From Dromiciops gliroides (Eukaryota; Chordata; Mammalia; Microbiotheria; Microbiotheriidae), in the NCBI RefSeq assembly GCF_019393635.1, contig NC_057864.1:80355882-80419881 (forward strand): DNA of 64,000 nucleotides, read 5' to 3'. A program made the translations under genes and the position numbers. Every line of letters begins with the position of its first letter. The stretch's first letter is position 1. A model generated the notes under the pieces. It saw only the letters and a list, made by a program, of their open reading frames with translations. It was not told where the DNA came from and searched no databases. Positions 53,770 to 64,000 of this stretch are shown here, one piece after another.

Positions 53770-54500
53770 GGGTTGGTCAATGTTGCTCAATCGTAGAGTA
53801 TGTGAATTGTATTAAGTTCTAAGAAGATAAAAAGGTTGTAGACTAGATTGTGAAGGGCTTTAAATGCCAAATATATGAATTTATATATTATTTTGTAGCT
53901 AATATAGAGCCACTGGAGTTGATGAGAAGTGACATGGTCAGGAGGAAGATTGCTTTGGCAGCTAAATTGAGGATAGACTGGAGTCAGGGAGAGAATTGAT
54001 ATGGAGAGACCATTCAGAAAGCTTTAGAAGATTATGGCAGGTATGTGGATGACAGATTAGTAAAAAGAGAGGCTAGGAATGGTGGGATCAAATAGGGACT
54101 GTTTTGTTGTTAAGTAATTTTTTATTTGTGTCTAATTCTTTGGAACCCCATTTAGGATTTTCTTGGCAAAGATACAGGAGAAGTTTGCCATTTCTTTCTC
54201 TAATTCATTTTACCCACAAGGAACTGAGGCAAACAAGGTTAAATGACTTATCTAGGGTCACACAACTAGTATATGTCTGAAGCCAGATTTGAACTCAGGA
54301 AGATGAGGGATAATGAGGCTTAAATTACGATGTCAGCTATGTAGAAGAGAAAAAGGATGATGGCGAACAATCTTGTGAGTATAGAATGGACAAAATGTAG
54401 CTACTGATTGAGTTGGGGTGGGAGAGGTTAGGGAGAGAATCATGACTCCAGGTTGTGAACCCATATATAAGTAATATGTTATAGGACTAAATGAAATTGC
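53770..54500. repeat. Unidentified ancient repeat split by a composite SINE
   Basis: AGGGCTTTAAATGCCAAATA, TAGAGCCACTGGAGTTG, GTGACATGGTCAGGAGGAAG, GGCAGCTAAATTGAGGATAG and, after the SINE, CATGACTCCAGGTTGTGAACC. I recognise it as a widespread mammalian interspersed repeat but cannot name it. Confidence 0.5.
54103..54310 (-). mobile_element. Composite SINE with RTE/BovB-like tail, minus
   Basis: TGTGTCTAATTCTTTGGAACCCC, TTTTCTTGGCAAAGATACAGG, ACTGAGGCAAACAAGG and TTTGAACTCAGGAAGATGAGG. The tRNA-like head end is missing. Confidence 0.75.
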
Positions 54501-54844
54501 TGGAAGAGAGAATTATTTTCTACTAATAAATCATACTACCTCACTGTGAAATATCTGTAGGCCAATGATGGATTTTAAAAAGCACTATCCACTATAGGTG
54601 AAAATAAAACTCAGAAGATACATTTCCTTGTGGTGATAGGATGTCCTCACTTAGCCATGTACAGTTTGTGGGTATCCTGTGAAATGAATCTGTGTTATAT
54701 TCCTGGGACAGTCAAATGAAGTTAGCGGTATGGTTAGTGGTTATGCAACAGAATGGTTTACTAAGTCACAGAGAGGTCAAATCCATGACTTTGACATTAG
54801 TAGCATACCAGTTTAGTCAATAGAACAAACCATGATACCACAGT

Positions 54845-55005
54845 GAGATAGATTCTAGGATTACAATCGGAGACCCTAACTTCAAAATCTGTCTCCTTTA
54901 TGACTTCTGTGACCCTGACCAAATCAGAGCCTCTCTGATCTTCAGTTTCTCAATCTGTGAAATGGCTAGACTAGATGACCTTTGAGACCCCTTCCAGATG
55001 TGAAT
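54845..55005 (+). mobile_element. MIR relic, plus
   Basis: GACTTCTGTGACCCTGACC, CTTCAGTTTCTCAATCTGTG and CTAGATGACCTTTGAGACCCC. Confidence 0.75.
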
Positions 55006-55314
55006 TTTTTATCCTATATTTCATCTGGGAGAAATGACAGTAAGGTGGAATAGTTCTTGAACTGATTTTGAAAATGAATTAACCATGATTCAAGTCTTTA
55101 ATTAGTTCATTCTGTTCTATTGACCTGAACAAAAATAATTAATAAATTAACATAACACATGTGAATAACTATCTGAAATAACTTGTACAAAATAAGATAT
55201 TCTCCCCTTGCTGGTTTCATTCACAGAAAGGCAGGAATGATGTTCCATTTGAATTTTACTTGTGATGAATTTTACTTGTGATCCCTTAAGAAATAAAATA
55301 CAACTAGAAAAGAA

Positions 55315-55575
55315 GAAAACAAGCATTTTTTGAGTGCCTATTATGTTCTGGGCACTGTGATAAGCACTTTACAGATGTTATATCATTTGATCCTCACAAC
55401 AACATTGCAAGGTATAAACTATCATCATCCCATTCTTACAGTTGAGGAAACTAAGGCAAACAGAGGTTGTGACTTGCCCAGGGTTACCCAGCTATTAATT
55501 ATCTAAGTTAGGATTTGAACTCAGGTTTTTCTCACTCTAGATCCAGAACTCCAGCCACTGTGTCACCTACTTACC
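55315..55575 (-). mobile_element. Long CORE-SINE, minus
   Basis: GTTCTGGGCACTGTGATAAGC, CAGTTGAGGAAACTAAGGC, GTGACTTGCCCAGGGTTAC and TTGAACTCAGG. One of the better-preserved long copies. Confidence 0.85.
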
Positions 55576-55579
55576 TTAT

Positions 55580-56605
55580 AATGAAATAGATTTTGAACTA
55601 CATGTTATACTTTTATATAGCTTTCAAAGACTAAGTGAAAAATTTTTGTTCTATAATATTTATATTTATACGTAAGATTAAATAAAATAGCTACATCATG
55701 GCCATTAAAACACTTAATTATATGACTTCTGAAGGTGCTATCTTCAGTGTTCAAAATCATTTTAAATTCTGTCCAGAATAGTGAACTCAACGCAGATTGT
55801 TTGGTACTTCACTGGTATTTTTCAGGAAAAAAAGCATTTTGCATGGAATTGAAATAAGGATATATTAGAGGATAAATATGATGATATGCTACAAAAACAA
55901 TATATCATTTAACTAAAAGGCTTAAATTTTGATTTTAGAATTAAAAATGTAGGTAAAGGCAAAAATTCGAAGTTAATCATTCTTTCATCACAAATTTAAA
56001 ATGCAATGTTACCATGACTCATACGTTGAATACTTAAGGTCTGATTATGTTACTTTTGTCATCATCTCTGGTGTTTTACGTATGAATGTTTTCCCAGACA
56101 ATAAAGAGAAGGCTCTTGGTGATTCCTCCCAGCTGGTATTTCAATAGAAGTTAGTAATGGGAGTTTTTTGAAATTAAAACTAACAATACAATTTCTACAG
56201 GTGATTAGTAACTAGGTCTATATAGATATAACCAAGACTACCATTTGATCAATGAACACAGTTGTCTTACTTAAATTGACTTTTTGGTCCTTTTCTATTT
56301 CCTTACTTTCCCCCCTGATCCCATGAAATTCAGTAAAGATTAAATCATTGAGATTAAATATTAATTGTCCATTTGAACAAGTTCAATAAAACCCATTTCA
56401 TACATTAATTCAAGGGACATTTATTAGACATGAAATCTCAGAAAGGTTAAAGGACTTTCTAAGCAAGGTTAAATTAGTTGTCTGATTGTGGTCAAGTCAC
56501 TTAAACTATAACCATTCTTTTGTCACTACTATTCCACTTCTACTGTCGCCTTGTCCTTTTTTTGTCTATTCTTAGTGTGAAAGACATTTAAGTTAAATTA
56601 CATTT
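55580..56605. other. Unassigned non-coding stretch
   Basis: About 1 kb, strongly A/T-rich, no recognisable feature. Confidence 0.45.
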
Positions 56606-56609
56606 AGTG

Positions 56610-56875
56610 CAACTAGTATGCTGCAGTGGACAGAGTGCTGGATCTGAACTCAGGAAGACTCATCTTACTGAGTTCAAGGCAGGCCTTACACACTTACTTG
56701 CCATGTGACCATAGGCAAGTCACAACCCTATTTAGCCCTGTTTGCTTCAGTTCTTCATCTGTAAAATGAGTGGGAGAAGGAAATAGCAAACTATATCAGT
56801 ATCTTTGCTGAGAAAACCCCAAATGGGGTCATGAAATTTGGACACAACTGAAGCAACTGAACAACAAAAGCAAAC
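56610..56875 (+). mobile_element. Composite SINE with RTE/BovB-like tail, plus
   Basis: Most complete composite copy in the readable orientation. tRNA/CORE head (GCAGTGGACAGAGTGCTGG), then AAACCCCAAATGGGGTCATG, TTGGACACAACTGAAGC and ACTGAACAACAA at the 3' end, the hallmark of RTE/BovB-tailed SINEs. Confidence 0.8.
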
Positions 56876-56879
56876 ATTT

Positions 56880-57485
56880 AGTCAAGGTTTATTTTAAATA
56901 TTATCACTTTTATCTTATTCTTATCATGTTTTTTGATGGTGTTCATATAGAAATGGTCAAAAGATAAATCAAAATCCTACTATTTTCTTACTTTATATTA
57001 AATGTTCTATAGACCATTGTGCAAAGCCATATTGTAATTTGAATAAGAATATTGGTATATAAGCTCATCTTCTGTGGAACTAATAAAAGCATCTTTGAGA
57101 CTATTTTAATAGTAGATAGAATGTCAAAAATGACATGTACTTCATCCCTTTTTCATGTAATTGATTCTGCTGGATCTTTATGATTTTAAAGCATTACTTA
57201 CCATATACTTTAGCATATGACTATTTGATATGACAACATTTATTAAAATATTTTTTGTGAATTTTTATGGATTAGTATTATATCTGGGCATTTATAGGCA
57301 TCTGTTCAATCTATAGTGTAATAAGGCTCTAGTTCATTTTCTTGATTTCTCAAGAATATTTAGGCATTATATGTTTCATTTGGAGATTTGTGGTTTTTGT
57401 CAGAGTATTTCTGTTGGAGCTATATTTAAGTTGCTTAAGTAAGTGTTTATTTAAAAAAAAACCCTGTGTGGACAAGTATTCTCAG
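56880..57485. other. Unassigned non-coding stretch
   Basis: A/T-rich; nothing recognised. Confidence 0.45.
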
Positions 57486-57503
57486 ATTCTTTAGTGCTAT
57501 TTC

Positions 57504-57637
57504 TTTTTCCCCCCTTTGTTTCCTTTCTTTTTTTTTGGCGAGGCAATGAGGGTCACAGCTAGTGTCCAGGGTCACACAGCTAGTAATTGTCAAGTGTCTG
57601 AGGCCAGATTTGAATTTAGGTCCTCCTAGCTGCTCCC
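57504..57637 (-). mobile_element. Internally deleted SINE, minus
   Basis: Lacks most of the tRNA-like head region (goes from AGGTCCTCC directly to TAGCTGCTCC). Keeps a perfect 16-bp duplication TCTTTAGTGCTATTTC (57488-57503 and 57638-57653). Confidence 0.92.
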
Positions 57638-57730
57638 TCTTTAGTGCTATTTCACAAAAGGTACTGTACTGATCATGTTTTAAAAGATATCTCATAATTA
57701 AAGAAGATGCCCATATCAGATACAGATCCT

Positions 57731-57873
57731 TCCCCCCCCCCGGGGCAATGAGGGTTAAGTGACTTGCCCAGGGTCACACAGCTAGTAAGTGTCAAGTGTC
57801 TAAGGCTGGATTTGAACTCAGGGCCTCCTGAATCCAAGGCCAGTGCTTTATCCACTGTGCCACCTAGCTGCTC
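57731..57873 (-). mobile_element. SINE (WSINE1/MAR1 type), minus
   Basis: Full length with a C-rich stretch (57732-57742) on its tail side. Imperfect duplication around AGATCCTT / AGATCCCTT. Confidence 0.9.
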
Positions 57874-57959
57874 TATAGATCCCTTTCTAGTTTGGGATAT
57901 TCTGATCATTGGTTGTCAAATTCATGTTTTCTTTTCCATGTGACCGAATAAAAATAAAA

Positions 57960-58165
57960 ATTTTGCTGCTCAAAATCATTTACAGTGGCTTCCATCTCCT
58001 TCAGCACCTAAGGATGTAGTTAATCTTAATTAGGTGATGAATTCATCAAGAACAGTGAGATTCTTTCTTAATCTCTACGTATCCTGTTACAACTCCTTGT
58101 CATTCTTTTTTTGTTCACTTCTAGGTGGTATGTCTAGTCACCTCTTTGACCCTTTCTAGTTATCT
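57960..58165 (+). mobile_element. Weak L2 relic, plus
   Basis: CTCAAAATCATTTACAGTGGCTTCC resembles the L2 segment CTCAAAA...CAGTGGCTCCC. The rest is decayed. Confidence 0.4.
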
Positions 58166-58489
58166 AAGCACTGGATATTTGATATTAATATTAATAAATA
58201 CAGGGGTGGGAGGGATTGGATCCTGAGAACACAGGAGGGAGAATAACAGAGAACTTAGGACATGACAAGTTTGCTCACCTGGAGGTACATTTGTGTCAGA
58301 GGAAGGAAGTATAATAATATATTCCTGCTTTAATATTGCTAGCTATATAACAAACTCAATTGCTTTTACATTGTAGTATCACTAAAGGACTGTTATAGTC
58401 CTATAAATTGTGGAACCCTTTGACACAGGCCAAGTGACCCTGTCCTAGTTATGGTTCAGACTCAAATTTGAAGTTTTGAAGTTGTATAA

Positions 58490-58645
58490 ATTTTCCTATT
58501 TTATTCTCAAGACAATCCATGATATAAAGAGTACAGGTATTATTATTCTTATTTTACAGTTGAGAAGGCTAAATTTTAGTTAGGTTAAATAACTTGATCA
58601 AAGTTACATAGTCAATAGCAGAGTCAGAAACTAGAACCTCAGATT
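58490..58645 (-). mobile_element. MIR relic, minus
   Basis: TTATTTTACAGTTGAGAAGGC and GATCAAAGTTACATAGTC. Confidence 0.6.
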
Positions 58646-58910
58646 TACAGAATCCCAACCCCCAAATTTCTTTTCATTATATGAAGCTTTTCCCCTCCAG
58701 ACATATAAGCTTGGATTCATATGTTGGGTGCGGGGGGACCATTCATGCAAAGTCATTTTCTTGTTAAAAGATCGACAACTGAACTTTTTCTTTTTTTTGG
58801 AAATATTTTTTTCATCCCTCACATTTTCCATCTTAGAAAAGCACCCCTTTTAACAAAGAAAACATTTTTAGAGAAAAAAGAGGAAGAGAAAAAACCCCAG
58901 CAAAATCTAT

Positions 58911-59006
58911 TGTTATATATATGTATATTGTATATATTATATATGTATATGTATCTATATATGTATATGTATATATTGTTTTATATATATATATATATAT
59001 ATATAA
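58911..59006. repeat. (TATA/TATG)n low-complexity tract
   Basis: Alternating TA with TATATGTA interruptions, ending in pure (TA)n at 58982-59004. Confidence 0.9.
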
Positions 59007-59095
59007 AACATGTTGCTAAATGAAATGTTCCACACTGATAGGCTTCTTACCTCTACAAAGGAGTTAGAGGAGGTATTTTCTCATATATCTTTTTT

Positions 59096-59238
59096 TTTTT
59101 CTAAGTGAGGCAATTGGGGTTAAGTGACTTGCTCAGGGTCACACAGCTAGTAAGTGTTAAGTGTCTGAGGCCAGATTTGAAGTCAGATACTCCTGAATCC
59201 AGGGCTGGTGCTCTATCCACTGCACCACCTAGCTGCCC
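59096..59238 (-). mobile_element. SINE (CCAATTGCCTCA subfamily), minus
   Basis: Full length with perfect 16-bp duplication CTCATATATCTTTTTT (59080-59095 and 59239-59254). Confidence 0.95.
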
Positions 59239-59334
59239 CTCATATATCTTTTTTGAGACTAAATTTGTTCTCTGTAATTTGCAATATTCACATTTTATTG
59301 TTTAGTAGTTGTTCTTTCCATTGCTTTTATCATT

Positions 59335-59555
59335 TGTTTTTTAGTCATTTTGGACCCTTTTGGACTCCATTTGGGGTTTCTTGGTAAATATACTGGAGTG
59401 TTTTGCTATTTTCTTCTCCAGCTCATTTTATAGATGAGAAAACTGAGGCAAACGGGGTTAATTGACTTACTGAGAGTCACACAGAAACCAGATTTGAGCT
59501 TAGGGCCTCTTGACTCCAGGGCCAGCACTTTATCAACTGCACCACCTAGCTTCTC
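59335..59555 (-). mobile_element. Composite SINE with RTE/BovB-like tail, minus
   Basis: TTTGGACTCCATTTGGGGTTTC, ATACTGGAGTGTTTTGC, GAAAACTGAGGCAAACGGGG and CCACCTAGCTTC. Confidence 0.75.
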
Positions 59556-61634
59556 TGAGTTACTGTGTACATCCATATTTTTCTTGACCATCTTTCTTCA
59601 CTTTGCATCAGTTCATGTGAGTCTTTCCATGCTTCTCTACATTCACATATGTTTCTTATAGCACAGTAAAATTACATTACATTCACGTACCACTGTTTCT
59701 TTAGCTATTACCGAACAAATGAGCATTTTAATGTGTTTCCAGTTCTTTGCTAACAAAAAGTGCTAGTACAAAAATTTTGGTGTAGATGGGGCCTTTCTCT
59801 TTATCAATGACCTTGGACCAAATGTCTGGTAGTGTAATCTTGGTCAAAGGATACATATATTTTAGCCCATATTTCCATTATTTTTAATAATTCAAAATTG
59901 CTTCTGGGAAAAATTATTCTGATTCCAACAATGTGTTGTTGTAGCTATCTTTCCTCCAACATTTATACTTCCTACCTTTTGTCATTTTTGCCAATTTTAT
60001 GAGTGTGAAGTGAAAACTCAGGGCTCTTTTAAAGTGCATGTCTTTTATTAATGATTTAGAACATTCTGTCATATGGTTCTTAATAGTTTACAAATCTTTT
60101 AAGAATTATTTATTCATATTTGTTGAATTCATATGTTAGAAAATTATTTTAGACATCAAACCCTTATCTGAGAAATATTCTAGAATTTTTTGTACCAAGT
60201 TAAATGCTTCCCTTCTTATTTTAGTTGCATTAATAATTAAAATTGTCTACTATATCTTTTGCAATTGCTTCTATTCTTTGTTTGGTTAAAAACAAATCTG
60301 CCCATAGTTGTGAAATCCATATGCACTGTTTCTCTTAATTTTTAAATTGTATAATCTTTAATGTTCAAATCATATGTCCATTTCAGTTTATTGTGTAATA
60401 TGATGTAAGATGTTGGCCTGTTTAATTTCTTTCCAGACTGCTTTTCAGCTTTCCCAGCAGTTCTTATCAAATAGAGAATTCTTTTCTAAGTGATTTATAT
60501 TTTCAGATTTATCTACACTATTACTGAGTTCCATTTTGTCTAATTCTCACTTTTCTAATGTTTCATTGATCTGCAAATAGTTTTGGAGATTGCTGTTTTA
60601 TAATGAGGACTAAAATTTCTATTCTTCTTTAATTCTTATATTTTTTCATTATTTCCCACAATAGAACTCTTGTTCATCCAAGTAAAGTTTGTTATTATGT
60701 TATTGAGTTCTTTAACATATTCTATTAGTAGTTTAACAGGCACATTATTACAACCATAAATTAACTTTGGGAGTATTGTCACTTTTATTATATTGGCATG
60801 GCCCCACCATAAGTACCGAATATTCCTCCAACTATATAAGTTGTTATTTGTTTTTGAAGTAGTATTTTATGATTGAATATATTCATGTGTGAATATGAAT
60901 TTTAACTTAGGACCTTTAGACTCAAGGCCCTTCCACTGCATCACCTTGCTACCCTATCTTTTATATGGTATTTATGTTTTCCAATTTACCTATTTTCTCT
61001 CTTATTTTTAGGACTTCCTTCCTTTTTGGTGGTTATTTTGGGTTTATTTATTGGTTTTCTATTTTTTAAACCATGAATTCATTTTGTTAATTATTTTTTT
61101 CTCTTTTGTTACTATTTCCCTCTCTTTTTGTTAAGGAATATAATCTGTATCCCAACAACTTCTTTAGCTGCATCTCAGAAATTTTGATATGTTATTTTAT
61201 CATTATCATTGTTATTTAAGTATTTCATTTGGCTCTATATTTTTTGTTTGTGTTCCTTATACTGAGTACTATTTTTATTGTCATAGTCTATGAAGAATGT
61301 ATTTCATATTTCTTCCTTTTTAACATTTATTTGCAATATCTGTGTCCTCTAATTAGTAGTTTTTGATAAAATTCTATATGGTACTGAGAAATATGTATAT
61401 TTTTAGTATATCAATTCAGAAAATACCAAAAATATTTTACCTCCAATTTCTCCAATAATTTGTTCGATTCTATATTTTCCTTTTGTTTATTTTTTTTAAG
61501 ATTTGTTTAAGTCTAAGAGATGAATATTTAAGTCTTCTACCATTATTTTGTTACTATCTATGTCTTCTAATTCAGTTAATGTTTTCTTCATATATTTAGA
61601 TGCTATTCCAATTGAAGCATATTCATTTAATATT

Positions 61635-62849
61635 TTTTTTTACATGTAAGGTATTTTATTTTTTCCGCTACATGTAAAGATAGTTCCCAACCTTTGCCCA
61701 TACAAGCTTTACAATTTCAGATTTTTCTCCCTCCTCTCCCTCCCCCCTTCCCCAGACAGCAGGCAATCTGATATAGGTTATATCTATATATCTATATACA
61801 TATATATATATATACACATATATATACATATACACATAATAACATTAATCCTATTTCTGCATACAAGAGAAAAAATCAGAGCAGTGATGCAAAACCTCAA
61901 AATAGAAAAAAAATAGCACCCAAAACAAAAGAAACAGTATGGTTCAATCAGCATCCATACTCCACAGTTCTTTTTTTTTTTTCCTTGGATTTGGAGATCC
62001 TCCTCCATCACGAGTTCCCTGGAACTCTTCTGTACCATTGCACTGGTGAGAAGAATATAGTCCATTACAGTAGGTCAACACTCAATGTTGATGATACTGT
62101 GTATAATGTTCTTTGGGTTCTGCTCATCTCACTCATCATCAGCTCACGTAAGACCCTCCAGGTTTCTCTGAACTCCTCCTGCTCATCATTTCTTACAGCA
62201 CAGTAGTATTCCATTGTATTCATATACCACAACTTGTCCAGCCATTCCCCAATTGATGGGCACCCCCTCAACTTCCAATTCCTTGCTACCACGTAGAGAG
62301 CAGCTATAAATATTTTTGTACATGTGGGTCCCTTTCCCCCTTCCATGATTTCTTTGGGAAAAAGACCTAAAAGTGGAACTGCTGGGTCAAAGGGTATGCA
62401 CAGCTTTATCGCCCTTTGGGCATAATTCCAAATTGCTCTCCAGAATGGTTGGATCGGTTAACAGCTCCACCAACAATGCATTAGTGTTCCAATTTTCCCA
62501 CAGCTTCTCCAACATTTATTATCTTCCTTTTTTGTCATTTTAGCCAATCTGATAGGTGTCAGGTGGTACCTCAGAGTTGTTTTAATTTGCATCTCTCTAA
62601 TCATTAGAGATTTAGAGCATTTTTTCATATGGGAATAGATAGCTTTGGTTTCTTCATCAGAAAACTGCCTGTTCATATCCTTTGACCATTTCTCAATTGG
62701 GGAATGACTTGGATTCTTATAAATTTGATTTAATTCCCTATATATTTTAGAGATGAGGCCTTTATCAGAAGTACTGGCCTCAAAAATTATTTCCCAGCTT
62801 TCTGCCTCCCTTCTAATTTTGAATGCATTGCTTCTGTTTGTACAAAAAT
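61635..62849 (-). mobile_element. Younger 5'-truncated L1 nested in the older L1, minus
   Basis: 1215 bp. ORF2 C-terminal region at about 62676-62065, one in-frame TAA just after CWWSC near 62460, otherwise continuous to the stop at 62065. Then about 430 bp of 3' UTR ending in a T-rich (poly(A)) end at 61635. Motifs: IPFDPAVPLLG, IAALYVVARNW, NTMEYYCAVRNDE. Perfect 16-bp duplication ATATTCATTTAATATT (61619-61634 and 62850-62865). Confidence 0.93.
61783..61837. repeat. (TA/CATA)n tract in L1 3' UTR
   Basis: TATATATACATATA-type repeat inside the nested L1's 3' UTR. Confidence 0.85.
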
Positions 62850-63064
62850 ATATTCATTTAATATTGATAATGATTGTTTATCTATGGTTCCATTAAACAT
62901 AATGATATGATTTCTTTTTTAAAAAATCTGTCCATACTGTGAATTTTTGTTCTTACTTTTTCTAATAGAATGATTGCTGCTCTAACCTTTTTTTCATTCA
63001 CCTGATTCATAGTATATTTTGTTTTCATATCCCATTTTTATTCTTTTTTGTATCCTTTAATTTA

Positions 63065-63230
63065 ATTTAATTTTTTATTTATTTAATTTTTTTTGATGAG
63101 GCAATTGGGGTTAAGTGCTTTGCCCAGGGTCACACAGCTAGTAAGTATCAAGTGTCTGAGGCCGGATTTGAACTCAGGTCTTCCTGAATTCAGGGCTGGT
63201 GCTCTATCCACTGTGCTACCTAGCTGCCCC
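63065..63230 (-). mobile_element. SINE in old L1, minus
   Basis: CCAATTGCCTCA subfamily, with T/A-rich tail region (63060-63093). Flanks ATCCTTTAATTT (63052) and ATCCTCTCATTT (63231) look like a diverged duplication. Confidence 0.88.
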
Positions 63231-63349
63231 ATCCTCTCATTTTAGATGTGTTTCTTGTAAGCACCTGATTGTGATATTATTTTCTTATGCAAACTTTCAC
63301 TCTTTTTCATTTTGCTGAATTATTTAATACATTAATATTTTAAGTTATG

Positions 63350-63785
63350 AAAATAGGTTTAAGTGATGATGGTAGAGGGAGAGTCTAGAAGTGGCAGCAG
63401 TGACCAAGGAATAATCTAACTGTCTCAACATGAATAGTAAGTTGGAGGATATGAGTGAAAGTGCAATTAATGCTAGAAAGGATGGCCAGAGATGCCATGT
63501 CATCAGTATTTTTTTAAGACAGGTCTTATGGAGTTCAACAAGATGGAAGTAATTTTGTAAACTTTAGAATTATAAATATGAGATATTATATCATATTGTA
63601 TATTGTATTGTAAATCATATCATTCTATAATTTATATTTTTTGTGCCTTTTTTAGGTACGTATGATACCTGTGCTGCCTTTATCTTGCCATTCTTTGCAT
63701 CTGCTAATTAAGTACTTAGCATTGACTTTTCATCTCATCAGGCCTCCTAATTATCCAAGATGTACTACCACTAATGACAGATAAC
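63350..63785. other. Unassigned non-coding stretch
   Basis: A/T-rich, nothing recognised. Confidence 0.4.
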
Positions 63786-63789
63786 GCTG

Positions 63790-63992
63790 ATATAGCATTT
63801 CAATTATGATCTCTGTTGATACTCATAACAACTTTGGAAAATAGGGGCTATCATTATCCCCATTTTACATATGAGGAAACTGAGGCAAACATATTAAGGT
63901 CACATATCTAGGAGGTGTCTGAGATTAAATTTGAATTCAGGTCTTGCTGACTCCAGGTCTGGCATTCTATCCACTGCATTATCTAGCTGTCA
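63790..63992 (-). mobile_element. Long CORE-SINE/MIR, minus
   Basis: CCCCATTTTACATATGAGGAAAC, GGTCACATATCTAGGAGGTG, TTGAATTCAGGTC and CCACTGCATTATCTAGCTG. Confidence 0.8.
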
Positions 63993-64000
63993 TGTATGAC

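Larger units (their letters stand above)
59556..63345 (-). mobile_element. Old L1, about 2.4 kb after removing insertions, minus
   Basis: Collinear with L1 ORF2 read backwards. The 3' region starts at about 59560 (CACAGTAAAATTACATTACATTC), then AGCTTTCCCAGCAGTTCTTATC, CATTGATCTGC, GGCATGGCC, and the 5' ORF2 part TCTCAGAAATTTTGATATGTT. It continues after the nested L1 to about 63345 (GTGTTTCTTGTAAGCACC). Many stops and indels. A short SINE-like scrap sits at 60888-60958. Confidence 0.85.

Noticed and set aside
15250..64000. Searched for exons of PLA2G4A or other PTGS2-neighbour genes
   Set aside because: No exon with splice sites and recognisable protein was found. In human, PLA2G4A lies well over 100 kb from PTGS2, so absence here is expected.

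Overview
The window is nuclear DNA from a marsupial, probably an Australasian lineage. This is inferred from about 25 copies of a roughly 140-bp tRNA-derived SINE of the marsupial WSINE1/MAR1 type, therian MIR, L2 and L3 relics, marsupial-type L1 5' and 3' untranslated sequence, and a vertebrate multi-exon gene. The species cannot be named from the sequence.

Only one gene is supported: PTGS2 (prostaglandin-endoperoxide synthase 2, cyclooxygenase-2), complete on the minus strand. Its ten coding exons run from the start codon near 14574 to the stop at 8673. The joined reading frame is 608 codons plus stop, with GT-AG junctions throughout, and it keeps the haem ligands, catalytic tyrosine, aspirin-site serine, COX-2-specific side-pocket residues, four N-glycosylation sequons and the C-terminal STEL. 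Upstream (14686-14800) lies a compact promoter with a TTAAAT TATA-like box, a perfect CACGTG E-box, a C/EBP-like site and a four-run G-quadruplex motif, inside a CpG-rich stretch (about 14440-15240). Downstream is a 2.9-kb 3' UTR. It opens with an AU-rich instability cluster, carries miR-26-type and miR-101-type seed matches, and ends at an AATAAA near 5793.

Layout: 1-5.5 kb is repeat-dense (MIR, an L2 of about 1.4 kb, seven SINEs, long CT, GT and GA microsatellites). From 5.5 to 18.4 kb is PTGS2 and its upstream flank, with no young SINE. This stretch contains a solo endogenous-retrovirus LTR at 17.0-17.7 kb. From 18.4 to 64 kb no gene is visible. The region holds SINEs (many with perfect target-site duplications), L2, L3 and MIR relics, two L1 5'-end fragments (31.8-32.8 kb and 52.7-53.6 kb), a decayed non-LTR reverse-transcriptase relic inside a local direct duplication (39.4-40.5 kb), and an L1 nested in an older L1 (59.6-63.3 kb).

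The most unusual observation is a pair of insertions. A 654-bp element at 19727-20380 has a (TAC)n tail and a 12-bp target-site duplication. A 45-bp insertion at 5482-5526 consists only of that element's first ~23 bases joined directly to the same trinucleotide tail, and is flanked by its own perfect 15-bp duplication.
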